From: Spiroplasma endosymbiont of Lasioglossum villosulum | GTDB taxonomy: Bacteria > Bacillota_I > Bacilli_A > Mycoplasmatales > VBWQ01 | DNA: 64,000 bases | Reading direction: 5' to 3' | Assembly: GCF_964020195.1 (NCBI RefSeq) | Contig: NZ_OZ026539.1 | Span: 310,001 to 374,000, forward strand | Shown: piece after piece, positions 41,722 through 51,590 of the stretch | Numbering within the stretch: the first letter of the stretch is position 1 | How the letters are laid out: each line of letters begins with the position of its first letter | Notes under the pieces: model-generated | Told to the model about the DNA's origin: nothing | What the model saw: the letters and a program-made list of their open reading frames with translations, nothing else | Database searches by the model: none | Program-made: the position numbers and the translations under genes

Positions 41722-42689
41722 ATGGCAGCTGAAACTTATATTAGAAAATTAAAATTATCGCCAACATTTGCATTCACAACACAACAAATTCGTTCATTGA
41801 CAAAAGAGCAAAGAGAAGCGATTGATAAAAAATAAACACCAGTATTTACAATGGAACAAATGAGAACATTCACACTTGAACAAATGGAACAACTTGCAAT
41901 TGAACCAGGTCTTATTGATGAAATCATGAGATTATCAGAAGAAGAAGAACAAGTGGAACTGGCAAAAAAATTATCGTTAGAAAAAGAAAAACAATCTGAC
42001 ATAATAATAAAAGAATTTAAAGAAACATCAATGCCCTCATCACAAACATTTAAAGTAGAGACAGAAGTAAAATTAGTTACTGAAGAGGAAATACTAAAAC
42101 AAGGAGTAAGACCCAAAGGAAGTAAGATTGTTCAACGTCAAATTCAACATACAAATAATAATCATCAAGAAAAGGCAATAATTTCCGAACCAACCATTTC
42201 ACCATCTCTTTATGAAAGTAGTTTAGATTTACAAGTAACCAATGAAGATGATGAATTTGGTTTTGTAGTTGTTGATGAACCTTATAAAACATTACAATCA
42301 GAAGAAGTATCTGAGAAAGAAAGAGAAAATATTGATAGAGCGATTGCATTAGAGGCTTTATCATTAAAAAGACAATCAAATTTAATGCAAGTAATCAAAA
42401 AATCTGAAATAGAAGAAATTAAAGTTTTAGAACAACAAAAAATAAATAAATTTTTAAATTTATTTATTAAATTAGTAACTTTTGGAAAAATTAATAAAAA
42501 TAAGAAAATTGAATTAGAAATTAGTAAAAAATGAAAAAAATATCAGAATCATGTAGTAAAAAGCCAAAAACAAATCCGACATTATTTTCAAAATCATCTG
42601 GAAAAGCTTTTAATAAACAACAAGTAAACAATGACTCAACAAACGCACCATTAACAAATTTAAATAAACCAAGAACATCACAAATGTAA
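41722..42689 (+). pseudogene. Effector-like repeat protein, broken
   Basis: ATG at 41722 after AGAAAGGAAG. One frame with a TAA at 41833-41835. On both sides are short similar units (FTTQQIRSLTKEQREAI and FTMEQMRTFTLEQMEQL). The middle is Glu/Lys-rich and helical. Near the end it has QQKINKFLNLFIKLVTFGKINKN, matching the segment in the gene at 3103. A one-A deficit in the A6 run 42526-42531 then moves the tail MKKISESCSKKPKTNPTLF to another frame, ending KPRTSQM. The leader is split by IS30 copy 2. No known family. Confidence 0.62.
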
Positions 42690-42692
42690 AAT

Positions 42693-42765
42693 ATTAAGAA
42701 AAGAGTTATCTTATTTAAGATGAAATATTATTTTTTTATCTTGGGGTGATCTTTTCTTTTTTAAT
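42693..42765 (+). terminator. Long imperfect terminator-like hairpin
   Basis: Outer arms AAGAAAAGA and TCTTTTCTT with inner pairs ATCTTA/TAAGAT, followed by TTTTTTAA. Confidence 0.6.
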
Positions 42766-42916
42766 TTGTTCAAAGATTCAAATTAGTTAAAATAAAATTA
42801 TATTTTTGTCATTATTATTTATACTTTTTTAATTATTTTTAAAAAATTACCTATTTTATTAAGAATATTGTTAATATTATATTAAATAATAACTATTAAA
42901 AATTTAAGGAGAAATT

Positions 42917-44923
42917 ATGGAAAATAAAATTAATTTAGATAAATTAACTATTAATTCAATTCGTATGTTAGGAGTACAAGCAGTTAATGCTGCTAAAAGT
43001 GGCCATCCTGGTATTGTTTTAGGTGCTTCACCAATGACTTTTTCTTTATTCAAAAATCATTTATCTTTTAATCCAAAAAATCCAAAATGATTTAATCGTG
43101 ATCGATTTGTTTTATCAGCAGGTCATGGTAGTGCTTTATTATATTCAATATTACATCATGCTGGTTATAAATATACAATCAATGATATAAAACAATTCCG
43201 TCAATTAAATAGTAATACACCTGGTCATCCCGAATATCATTTAGACTATGGAGTAGAGACGGCTACTGGACCATTAGGTCAGGGTATCGCTAATGCTGTT
43301 GGAATGGCGCTTACTGAGAGTTTTCTTGGTGCTAAATATAATCAAAAAGATCTTAATATTATTGATCATTATACATATGCAATTTGTGGTGATGGTGATT
43401 TACAAGAAGGTATTGCGCAAGAAGCACTTAGTTTTGCTGGACATTTTAAATTAAATAAACTAATTATTTTATATGATTCAAATGATGTTCAATTAAATTC
43501 ATCTGTTAAATTAGTATATTCAGAAAATTTAAAAATGCGTCTTCAAGCATTAGAGTGAAATTATTTAAAAGTTGAAGATGGTGAAGATGATAAACTTATT
43601 TCTGAAGCTATTAAAAAAGCAAAACTTAGTGATAAACCAACTTTAATTGAAATTAAAACTATAATTGGTTATGGGGCTAGTAAACAAGGAACACCCAGTG
43701 TTCATGGCTCTCCTTTAATGGAAGATATTAAAACAGTTGCTAAAAATTTAAACTGAGAATATCCTGAATTTACTGTTCCAAAAGAAGTAAGTACTTACTT
43801 CACACAAACAGCACTTAATCATGGTTCTAAAATAGAATTAGTTTGAAATCAAAAAGTTGAAAAATATGCAAAATTATATCCAAAATTGTATAATGAAATT
43901 AAATCAGCATTGAAAAATGAAATTTTTAATGAAGATTATCAATTAAATAAAATTGATTGAACTTCAATTATTGGAATAAATCCACAAGCAACAAGAGTAG
44001 ACTCTGGTAATATTTTAAAACTTTTATCAGCTCATTGTCCAACATTAATTGGTGGTAGTGCTGATTTAGCTGGCTCAACTAAAGCATTAGTAACAGATAA
44101 AGACTTTTTACCTCTTGATCATTCAGGAAGACATATTCATTATGGAGTAAGAGAATTTGCAATGGGCGCTATTGTTAACGGTATGACGTTACATCAAGGC
44201 ACAATTCCTTTTGGTTCTACTTTTCTTGTGTTTAGTGATTATCTAAAGCCTGCATTACGATTAGCAGCTTTAATGTCAATTCCATCTTTGTTTATTTTTA
44301 GTCATGATAGTATCGCAGTTGGCGAAGATGGTCCTACCCATGAACCAGTTGAACAACTAACAATGTTAAGAACTATTCCTAATTTTAATGTAATTCGCCC
44401 CGCTGATACAAAAGAAACAATTGGTGCATATTTAATGGCATTATCTAGCAAAACTAACCCTAGTGCTATTATTATTACTAGACAAAATTTACCACAACTT
44501 GCAAATAGTAATATTGAGGCAGTTCAAAAAGGTGCTTATATTATTAGTAAAGAGAAGAGTAGTAAAGCTTTAGATTTAATTATTATTGCTACCGGTAGTG
44601 AAGTTTCGTTGGCTATTGCTAGTCAAGAACAACTATGAAACGATCAAAAACTTAATGTTCGTGTAGTTTCAATGCCTTCTACTTTTATTTTTGATAAACA
44701 AGATAAAACATATCAAAATAAAATTTTACCTAATGATATTATAAAAGTTGCTATTGAAATGGGTTCTAAAGATAGTTGATATAAATATGTTGCAGGTAAT
44801 GGCTTTGTTATTGGCGTAAGTACTTTTGGTATTTCTGCTCCTGATAAGGTAGTACTAGAAAAATATGGCTTTACATCAAATCAAGTGTGTGATAAAATTA
44901 ATAAGTTTTTAAACAGTAAGTAA
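42917..44923 (+). CDS. tkt: Transketolase
   Basis: 668 residues. Moves two-carbon units between pentose phosphate sugars using thiamine diphosphate. AKSGHPGIVLGASP, GPLGQGIANAVGMAL, the ThDP motif GDGDLQEGIAQEALSF, HGSPL, VREFAMGAIVNGM and HDSIAVGEDGPTHEPVEQL are all in place. ATG after AAGGAGAAAT. It ends 13 bases before the YneF-like gene, in one transcript. Confidence 0.98.
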
Positions 44924-44936
44924 GGAGAAATTAATA

Positions 44937-45173
44937 ATGATGGTTTGGTGAGCAGTATTAATCATTGGCATTGCTAGTGCGTTAATTGGTGGATTAGTTG
45001 GTTTTATTGTTACTAAGAAGATTTTCGAAAAACAATTACAGAAAAATCCTCCTATTAATGAAAATATGATTCGTGCAATGTATTTACAAATGGGACGTAA
45101 ACCTACTGAATCTCAAATTAAATCAGTAATGCAAGCAATGAAACGTCAACAAAGTACTACTAAAAAACGATAA
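44937..45173 (+). CDS. UPF0154 / YneF family membrane protein
   Basis: 78 residues. One N-terminal membrane helix (about 4-26) and the family motif NPPINENMIRAMYLQMGRKPTE. In Bacillus yneF also lies next to tkt, which supports the call. Function unknown. Tandem ATG codons at 44937 and 44940; ribosome site AAGGAG. Confidence 0.94.
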
Positions 45174-45193
45174 TTTTATTAAATATAAATTGT

Positions 45194-45223
45194 AAAATAG
45201 TTACCATAATGGTAACTATTTTT
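45194..45223 (+). terminator. Rho-independent terminator
   Basis: Arms AAAATAGTTACCAT and ATGGTAACTATTTTT, after the tkt-yneF unit. Confidence 0.88.
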
Positions 45224-45245
45224 ATTCATTATATTTGTGATAAAT

Positions 45246-46067
45246 TTAATGTTTTATATATCCGCTTGTTGATGGCTTATTTTGTGGATAATTTTCTTCT
45301 TTTAATTCTTGTTTAATTTTTTTCTGTCATTTTTTTCTTTTTCTTGATTAGTATTTAATTTATTAATGTTACATTTAAATATTTTCTTTATTCTTTGTTC
45401 AATTTTTAAAAAATTTTTTTCTTATCGATTTTTAATCCAATTAATATTAAATTTTCTTTTATATTTTTTACTGAATTATTTGTATTTAAATGTATTAATA
45501 TATTATCTTTAATATCATGAAATAACTCATTATTTGAAAATTCTGGCCTGTATTTAATAATTTCTACTTTCGCCTTATTTGTAATATATTCTTCATATTC
45601 TTGATAAAATATGTTTTCTAATATATTTTTTATGTTTTTATCATAAAATAAACTATCATTAATAATGATTGTCAAAGCCGTATCACCATTTTGATTTATG
45701 AAATGAATATTTGCATTATTTATTAGTAAAGTATTAACTATTTGTGCTAGTCCATTTTTAGCAGCTAAATGCAAGGCTTGGTTTGCGTGGTTGATATTAG
45801 CGCCATTTTCTATTAAAATTTTAATGGAATCTATAAGTTGATAATAGTGACTTGCTACTATTAAAGGACTATCACCATTTTCGTTTGTATAATTTAGATT
45901 AGCATTTTTTCTATTAAATTATTGATCTCTTTTTTTATTTCAGAACTAATTTTTTCTTTTTTAATTATATAATCCCAATAATTAAAATATGTAATATTTT
46001 GATATGAAGTGACAGAATTTAAAATAACTGATATTATTTTTTCACCATTAATATCTTTATCATTCAT
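45246..46067 (-). pseudogene. Ankyrin protein with PSTS tail, several frameshifts
   Basis: ATG at 46067 behind AAGGAGGAAC. The first frame (MNDKDINGEKIISVILN) runs to 45894. One more A in the A6 run near 45900 would continue it as NANLNYTNENGDSPLIVASH and through ankyrin repeats (HLAAKNGLAQIVNTLL, NGDTALTII). Further shifts near 45412 (A/T run) and 45325 (A run) lead to the ending YPQNKPSTSGYIKH. At least three one-base lesions make this a pseudogene. The tail matches those of the genes at 3103 and 60679. A type A leader lies upstream. Confidence 0.7.
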
Positions 46068-46074
46068 TATTTTG

Positions 46075-46161
46075 TTCCTCCTTTTTGAAATCAAAAACCC
46101 ATTTATTTTAGTGAAAAATAAATGGGTTAGAAACATATATTAAATTATAATTATATTATAA
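46075..46161 (-). promoter_or_regulatory. Type A leader
   Basis: Minus strand: TATAAT (46156-46161), TTTAATATATGTTTCT, hairpin 46096-46128 (arms AACCCATTTATTTTT and AAAATAAATGGGTT), TTTTTGA, AAGGAGG. Confidence 0.62.
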
Positions 46162-46243
46162 CACTTTTAGTATTAATTTTATTATCGTTTAAATCATTTG
46201 TAAATCTATTTCTATGTTTAATATTATTTAGATGTATATAAAA

Positions 46244-46274
46244 AAGTCAGTATTAATAAGTAAATACTGATTTA
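46244..46274 (-). terminator. Terminator after rpsO
   Basis: Arms AAATCAGTATT and AATACTGACTT on the minus strand with a T run beyond. Confidence 0.75.
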
Positions 46275-46277
46275 ATA

Positions 46278-46544
46278 TTAGTTATCTTTTAGTGATAGTG
46301 CTGTTAATAATTTATTGTATGTAGCAACATCTTGTTTTTTAAAGTATTTTAAGAAGCGTTTTCTGCTTGCTACCATTTTTAACAAACTTCGTTTTGCAGT
46401 AATATCTTTTTTTTGTACTTGTAGATGGGCTGTTAATTCTAAAATTCTTTTTGTTAAATTAATAATTTGAACTGCAGAAGAACCAGTATCTTTGGCATTT
46501 AAGCGAAATTTTTTAATCAATTCATCTTGTTTAATTTGTTCCAT
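46278..46544 (-). CDS. rpsO: 30S ribosomal protein S15
   Basis: 88 residues from ATG at 46544 (ribosome site AAAGGAG), the usual S15 length; a TTG three codons upstream is too close to the ribosome site. Conserved features: KDTGSSAVQI, LT..I..LT.HLQ, DI.AKRSLLKMVASRKRFLKY. Binds 16S rRNA central domain. About 80 bases of AT-rich leader with a possible stem lie upstream; S15 autoregulates in other bacteria, not shown here. Confidence 0.97.
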   Translation of the reverse strand: MEQIKQDELIKKFRLNAKDTGSSAVQIINLTKRILELTAHLQVQKKDITAKRSLLKMVASRKRFLKYFKKQDVATYNKLLTALSLKDN

Positions 46545-46711
46545 ATTTGACAACTCTCCTTTAAATATAATTCGGCTTAAACAAAGCTAATATCGGAGAG
46601 AATATTAACAATGTTAAGTCAACACGATTATAATAATACATTAATTTTAAACATAAAACAAGCATTTTTTAAAAAAATATTTTTATTAATTTTGTATAAA
46701 GAGATGATTTT

Positions 46712-47425
46712 TTATTTTTTTTCTTCATTTGCTTTTTTATTTTTTTTATCAAAAATAGTCACTTTACGTTCAGTATGATTAAGAATTCTTTTACAATTAT
46801 CTCAATGACGAATAATAATTAATATTCAAATTAGAGCCATAATTATATTAACAATATAGTATTGAGTGTCTTGTTGGGAAAGAAAAGCATGCAGTCGCAT
46901 ATTCGGTATTCATGATAAGATAAAAGCAAGTATCATCATTAACATTGAAGATAAAGATGACATTCTACTTAAATATAAAATAAATCATCAACTAGCAATT
47001 GTGATAACGCAATAAATAGGATTAATCATTAATAGTACTCCTAATGAAGATGCAGCTCCTTTACCACCACGAAAACCATAAAATAGTGGTCAACAGTGAC
47101 CAATAATTGCAGCAAGACCAGTTGGATAAATATATGCTTGTTTAAACATTGTTTCATAATTAGGATTAGTAATATTGATAAAGGTTAAACCGTATGCAAT
47201 TAAAATAGGAATAGCGGGCTTAAAACCATCAATAATTAAAATAATAGCTCCTCATTTACCACCCATAACTCGTGTTGAATTAGTAGCACCAGCATTTTTA
47301 GAGTAATAATCTCTAACATCGGTTTTAAATTTTATTTTACTAATAATAATTGAAGGTGAGATTGAGCCAATTAAATAACCAATGATAATAAAAATAAAAG
47401 TTCCTAATAGATTAATATGTTCCAT
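46712..47425 (-). CDS. plsY: Acyl-phosphate:glycerol-3-phosphate acyltransferase PlsY
   Basis: 237 residues, membrane enzyme making lysophosphatidate from glycerol-3-P and acyl phosphate. Motif 1 GYLIGSISPS, the DVRDYYSKNAGATNSTRVMGGKWG region (normally GSGNAGATN) and the second Gly-rich loop YGFRGGKGAAS are visible among about six helices. ATG 47425 follows TGGAGAAAAA. The basic tail is longer than usual (NHTERKVTIFDKKNKK). Confidence 0.94.
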
Positions 47426-47467
47426 TTTTTTCTCCATTCTTGTGCAAGTATTATGTTAATAAAAATT

Positions 47468-47758
47468 TTATTTTTTGGAAGTTAAATTGTTCTTTTTATC
47501 TTTATTATTATAGTATAAATTATAAATTATTAATGTTAATAATATGATATTAATAACTGTGCCAAAGGCATTTGCTGCTAGTAAGGGAATGTTTTTAATT
47601 AAACTAGCATAAATTATGAATGAAGTTAATCCTATTTGATATATGCTATAAGAAATTAACGATAAACCTTTTGTGTTTTTAGTTTTAATTAGTTTAATAG
47701 TTTGTGGTAAAAAGGCAACCGAAATAAAAAAGGCACCTATATATCCAATAATATCAAT
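47468..47758 (-). CDS. SemiSWEET/PQ-loop membrane protein, atypical start
   Basis: 96 residues from ATT at 47758, three membrane helices with the PQ motif FLPQTIKLIKTKNTKGLS, paralogous to the next gene upstream (FLPQTIKLIKTRNTSGLS). SemiSWEETs transport sugars as dimers. No ATG, GTG or TTG is in frame. An out-of-frame ATG at 47769, well placed after AAGGAGG, gives MSNIQLILLDI then stop. A one-base loss after codon 4 would give MSNI..IDIIGY, aligned with MNIFIEILGY of the paralogue. So either an ATT start or an early frameshift. Confidence 0.65.
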   Translation of the reverse strand: MDIIGYIGAFFISVAFLPQTIKLIKTKNTKGLSLISYSIYQIGLTSFIIYASLIKNIPLLAANAFGTVINIILLTLIIYNLYYNNKDKKNNLTSKK

Positions 47759-47764
47759 TGAATA

Positions 47765-48055
47765 TTAGACATTTTTTTCCTCCTTATTTTTTTGTTTAAT
47801 TAAATTGTTAACAATAATCCCAATTATTATGAAATTTAGTATAGCAGTAATAGTTTGACAAGTAATCATGGGAATATCATTACGAAGTATGCCAAATATT
47901 AAAAAAGTAAGACCTCCCAGTTGATAGATATTATATGAAAAAATAGAAAGACCTGAAGTATTTCTTGTTTTAATTAGTTTAATAGTTTGTGGTAAGAATG
48001 GCAAAGGAATACAAATGGCTACAAGATACCCCAATATTTCTATAAAAATGTTCAT
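47765..48055 (-). CDS. SemiSWEET/PQ-loop sugar transporter-like protein
   Basis: 96 residues, three helices, PQ-loop motif FLPQTIKLIKTRNTSGLS (about 20-37) in the first repeat. Typical size for bacterial SemiSWEET, which dimerise to pass sugars. ATG 48055 follows AAAGGAGAAAA. The adjacent paralogue (47468) could form a heterodimer; this is inference. The stop overlaps the ATG-like start region of the paralogue. Confidence 0.88.
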   Translation of the reverse strand: MNIFIEILGYLVAICIPLPFLPQTIKLIKTRNTSGLSIFSYNIYQLGGLTFLIFGILRNDIPMITCQTITAILNFIIIGIIVNNLIKQKNKEEKNV

Positions 48056-48143
48056 TTTTTCTCCTTTTAATTAATTTAATTTATCATAGTAATTATAATA
48101 AAATATTGTGAAAATAGTTATTTATTTTATTTTAAATAATAAA

Positions 48144-48165
48144 AAATGTGTTTTGCTAAACACAT
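48144..48165 (-). terminator. Terminator
   Basis: Arms TGTGTTT and AAACACA (loop AGCA/TGCT) with T run on the minus strand; ends the 48173 gene. Confidence 0.75.
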
Positions 48166-48172
48166 CATTAAT

Positions 48173-48337
48173 TTATTTTTCTTCTTCTTTAATGAAACAT
48201 TTTTTACATAAAGATTTCCCTTCTTTTGTATCAAGAATGTCAAAAGGTTCAAACATCATTTCGCAATTAAAATATTTTACGGTTTTTGTTAAAGGTTCAT
48301 CATCAGTTTTTTTGTTTTTTTTATTGAATCATTTCAT
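48173..48337 (-). CDS. 54-residue Cys-containing peptide
   Basis: MKWFNKKNKK start, one Cys after YFN (YFNCEMMFEPF), then SLCKKCFIKEEEK. One CxxC plus a lone Cys, so an incomplete zinc ribbon. ATG after GAAAGGAAGG. Its plan (basic aromatic start, acidic spacer, CxxC end) matches the next gene at 48399, and both have their own terminators. Confidence 0.68.
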
Positions 48338-48362
48338 TATATCCTTCCTTTCTAAATATATT

Positions 48363-48391
48363 AAATAAGTGTGTTAATGACACACTTATTT
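48363..48391 (-). terminator. Terminator
   Basis: Arms AAATAAGTGTG and CACACTTATTT between the two small Cys-rich genes. Confidence 0.8.
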
Positions 48392-48398
48392 AATATAT

Positions 48399-48539
48399 TT
48401 ATTTAGCACAATCTTTACACAAACATTTACCATCTGCTGCTTTAGTACATTCAGATGAACTTTTCATTTTCCCACAACCATCACATTTTTTTTGATCTTT
48501 TGCTTCTCCGGTTTTATCCCTTTTTTTAAATGGTCACAT
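48399..48539 (-). CDS. 46-residue zinc-ribbon peptide
   Basis: MWPFKKRDKT start, then CDGCGKMKSSSEC and CLCKDCAK: two CxxC pairs with an extra Cys. ATG after AAAGGAAG. Probably binds zinc. Function unknown. Confidence 0.72.
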
Positions 48540-48577
48540 GTATATAACTTCCTTTCCTCATATCATAATTACTCTAC

Positions 48578-49183
48578 TCAATTATAACAAATTTTATTAT
48601 TTTCTATGGTATTAACTATTTTTAAAACTTTTTTGTTAAATTTTGATAAATTATTTTTTTCTATTTTAAGAATATTATTTTTGATTTCTTCAATTTCTTC
48701 AATATCAGTTATTCTATTAAATAAGTGAAAAAGCATATAGTTTAATTCTTTTGGTTTATGAAAGTGTTTTTTAAAAAATATTATTGTTTCATCAATAGTT
48801 GCCATTAGCATTACTGCTTGTTTGGTGTTAATGCTATTATTTTGTAATGGTATACGAACAAGTGTTGGCAACTGACTAACAAACATGTAGTCTTCTAAAG
48901 ATTTTTCTTTTTGTGTATAATAGAAAATTTGAAAAGCACTAATTTTAGCACCAATTGTTTTAATAGCATTTTTTACTGCTGTAACTTGTGAATTAAGCAT
49001 ATTTTTGATTAATAAGGTAATAAAGATGGTAATTGTTCCAATTGGTAAAATAATTGATAAAATTAAGTCTAAGTTAACATTAAACTTTTGAGCAAATATT
49101 GATTTTAATAAAGTATAACCATTTTGGAATAAAATAACAGATAAAAATAAAGCAAAGTTTGGTGTTTTTCATCATTTATGCAT
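48578..49183 (-). CDS. Membrane protein with cytoplasmic helical domain
   Basis: 201 residues. Start MHKWWKTPNFALFLSVILF; two membrane helices (about 9-30 and 40-62) then a soluble helical domain (TIGAKISAFQIFYYTQKEKSLEDYM onwards). No family recognised. Third of three closely spaced membrane genes (gap 16 bases to the one upstream). Confidence 0.7.
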
Positions 49184-49199
49184 AATTAATATTTTTGTT

Positions 49200-49601
49200 T
49201 TAATTTTTAAAATATATCAAAAGAAATAAGAAGTTAATACCATAAATTAATACAATGATAGTTGTTAGAAAATTGAAAAAACTAAAAACAATAGCTAAAT
49301 TAACTGTAAAACCTAGATACATTTTAATATCATAAATTGGATAATCATTTGCAAATTGAGTTGTTAAACCATATTTTCTTTGAAATGCTCGACGACGATA
49401 AAGTTTAATGATTATAATAATATAAAAAAGTAAAGCAATTAAAGCGATTAAAATTGTAATAAAGATATATGAATAAGCAGTATTAATACTATTTAAACGT
49501 TGTGTTCATGCACTTCCTCAGTCACTTATTGGTGCATCATCATGTTGAGTAAAAATAAATGACATTAATGAAAAATCAATTAATGGATAATAAATAGTCA
49601 T
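49200..49601 (-). CDS. Two-helix membrane protein
   Basis: 133 residues. N-terminal outside-type segment with TQHDDAPISDWGSAWTQRLN, a long helix (about 42-64), a basic Tyr-rich loop KLYRRRAFQRKYGL, and a second helical region (about 92-130). ATG overlaps the stop of the upstream gene by one base, so they are coupled. No family recognised. Confidence 0.7.
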
Positions 49602-49834
49602 TAATTTTTATAGAAAGGAGTTTTGTCACTTTCTTGTTTTGCGTTAGCAATTTGTTCTAGTAGTTCTTTAACATTATTTTCTTTATCAATTCTTGTTCTT
49701 TCATTTAAAAATAAGACTAATGCAGTAATTAGTAATGTAATAAATATTATTCAAAAAAATAATAAAACAAAATATTGCCCTCCCAAAAAATTATGCGGTC
49801 GTAATTTTTTAAATTGAATTTTTTGTACTTCCAA
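49601..49834 (-). CDS. Single-helix membrane protein, TTG start
   Basis: 77 residues. TTG at 49834 (or ATT at 49837) behind GGGGAGGG. Basic N-terminus (QKIQFKKLRPHNFLGG), one helix (about 27-48), then a helical charged tail (ERTRIDKENNVKELLEQIAN). First gene of the three-gene unit 49834-48578. A small helix-plus-coil protein of this sort could be an assembly or anchor subunit; no homologue recognised. Confidence 0.62.
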
Positions 49835-50001
49835 AATTTATTCCCTCCCCCAAAAAAAATATTTTTTAAAATCGCTTACTTAAATTATAGCACTAATTAA
49901 AAATTCACTTATTAATTGGTAAAATTTACTAATTGTTAAATTAAATTTAAAAATTAATTATATAATTAATTTAAAATATTATTTATATTTAAGGAGAAAA
50001 C

Positions 50002-50445
50002 ATGAAAATTGAAATAGTTAATAATATTGAAATATTAGAACAAGCATTTTTGATTAGAAAAAAAGTTTTTGTTAATGAGCAAAAGGTTCCTTTTGAAGAA
50101 GAAATTGATCAATTTGAAGATGTATCGATTCACTTTTTAGTTTTTGATGATAATGATAAACCAATAGCTACTAGTAGAATGCGAAAAGTTGAAGATATTG
50201 TAAAGATTGAAAGAATGTGTATATTGCAAGAATATCGTAGATTGGGTATTGGTAAAAAATTAATGGAATTTATGGAAAAAGTTGCAATTAAAAATCAATT
50301 TAAAGTTATATCTCTTTATGCCCAAATTCAAGCACTAAATTTTTATAAAAATTTGGGTTATAAAGTTTGGTCTGAAATATTTTTGGACGCTGGTATTAAA
50401 CATTGTAAAATGGAGAAAAAAATATATAATGAAGGTAAATTTTAA
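50002..50445 (+). CDS. GNAT-family N-acetyltransferase
   Basis: 147 residues. The acetyl-CoA loop is EYRRLGIGKKLME (R-x-x-G-x-G/A), preceded by IERMCIL (beta 4). LIRKKVFVNEQKVPFEEEID matches the N-terminus of the ElaA/YjcF-type branch. Substrate unknown. It uses a TGG Trp codon. ATG after AAGGAGAAAA. Confidence 0.92.
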   Translation: MKIEIVNNIEILEQAFLIRKKVFVNEQKVPFEEEIDQFEDVSIHFLVFDDNDKPIATSRMRKVEDIVKIERMCILQEYRRLGIGKKLMEFMEKVAIKNQFKVISLYAQIQALNFYKNLGYKVWSEIFLDAGIKHCKMEKKIYNEGKF

Positions 50446-50498
50446 AGAATAATATTTTAAATACATTGTTTTTAAAAAAACAATGAAAGGAAAAGAAT

Positions 50499-51590
50499 AT
50501 GTTTGAGTGAGTTAGAGAAATATTTGGAATAAATATAAATATTAATAACAAAGAAGCAAAAATGATAGAAGCTATTAAAAATAAAAAGTTAGATGTAGTT
50601 AATAAAATATTAAAATATGATATTAATATTGATTATATTGATAGAACTGGTTATACGTCTTTAATGTGGGCCGCTGAAAAAGGTTATCTAGAAATAGTTA
50701 ATGTTTTATTAGAACATAATGCTAATATTAATTACATATCTGTAAATGGTAATACTGCTTTAATCTTAGCTGCTAAAAAAAATTATACAAAAATAGTTAA
50801 TCTGTTATTAGAACATAATGCTAATGTTAGTTGTGAGGATCAATTTGGTAATACTGCTTTAATTTTAAGTACTGAAAATGGAAATTTGGAAATAGTTAAA
50901 ACTTTATTAACACTTAATGTTAATGTTAATCATGAAAATCGATATGGCGAAACTGCTTTGTTAGTGGCTGCTAAAAATGGATATACAGAAATAGTTAATG
51001 ATTTACTAGTAAATGGCGCTAATATTAATCATGTCTCTATAAATGGTAATACTGCTTTAATATTAGCAATTAAATCTAATTATTTAGAAATAGCTAATGC
51101 CTTATTAACAAATTATCCTAATGTTAATAGAAAAAATATGTTTGGTTATACGCCTTTAATGTGAGCTGCTGAAAAAGGTCATTTAGAAGTAGTTAATACT
51201 TTAATCAAAAATGGCGCTAATGTTAATCATGTAACTATTGATGGTTTGAGTGCTTTAATGTGAGCTGCTGAAAAAGGTCATTTAGAAGTAGTTAATACTT
51301 TAATCAAAAATGGCGCTAATGTTAATCATGAAAATATAATTGAAGAAACCGCTTTAATTGTTGCTACTAAAAATGGATATTTGGATATAGTTAAAACTTT
51401 ATTAGCACATAATGCTAATATTGATGATGTAGATGTAAATGGCAATACTGCTTTATTATTTGCAACCAAATATAATCATTGACAGATAAAAAAATATATC
51501 AAAAAAATAAAAAATAGTTTTAAAAACTATTTTTTATTTAATATAACAGGAATAATTAAAGGGTTTCTTCTTTTCTTTTTAAATATATAA
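50499..51590 (+). CDS. Ankyrin repeat protein running into antisense of rnj
   Basis: 363 residues with about ten ankyrin repeats (such as GYTSLMWAAEKGYLEIVNVLLEH, motifs kept short here as TALILAAKKNYTKIVNLL). Two copies of a 99-bp unit at 51162 and 51261 are almost identical. ATG at 50499 after AAAGGAAAAG behind a small hairpin (50464-50485). After the last repeat it reads through a terminator (51509-51536) and 64 bases antisense to rnj before stopping at 51590, so the original tail was probably lost. One TGG Trp codon besides TGA. Candidate effector by repeat type only. Confidence 0.82.
51509..51536. terminator. Bidirectional terminator inside an ORF end
   Basis: Arms AAAAAATAGTTTT and AAAACTATTTTTT followed by ATTT, between ankyrin gene and rnj. 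Confidence 0.78.

Noticed and set aside
42077-42379. Minus-strand ORF of 100 codons
   Set aside because: Antisense to the Glu-rich frame of the effector-like gene; composition is the mirror of that frame.
46555-46640. S15 autoregulatory RNA upstream of rpsO
   Set aside because: The leader has some pairing but no recognisable S15-binding pseudoknot or three-way junction; not supportable by eye.
48108-48368. Plus-strand ORF of 86 codons
   Set aside because: Antisense to the 54-residue Cys peptide that has AAAGGAAGG, Cys motif and terminator.
49623-49817. Plus-strand ORF of 64 codons
   Set aside because: Antisense to the 77-residue membrane gene that overlaps its operon partner by one base.
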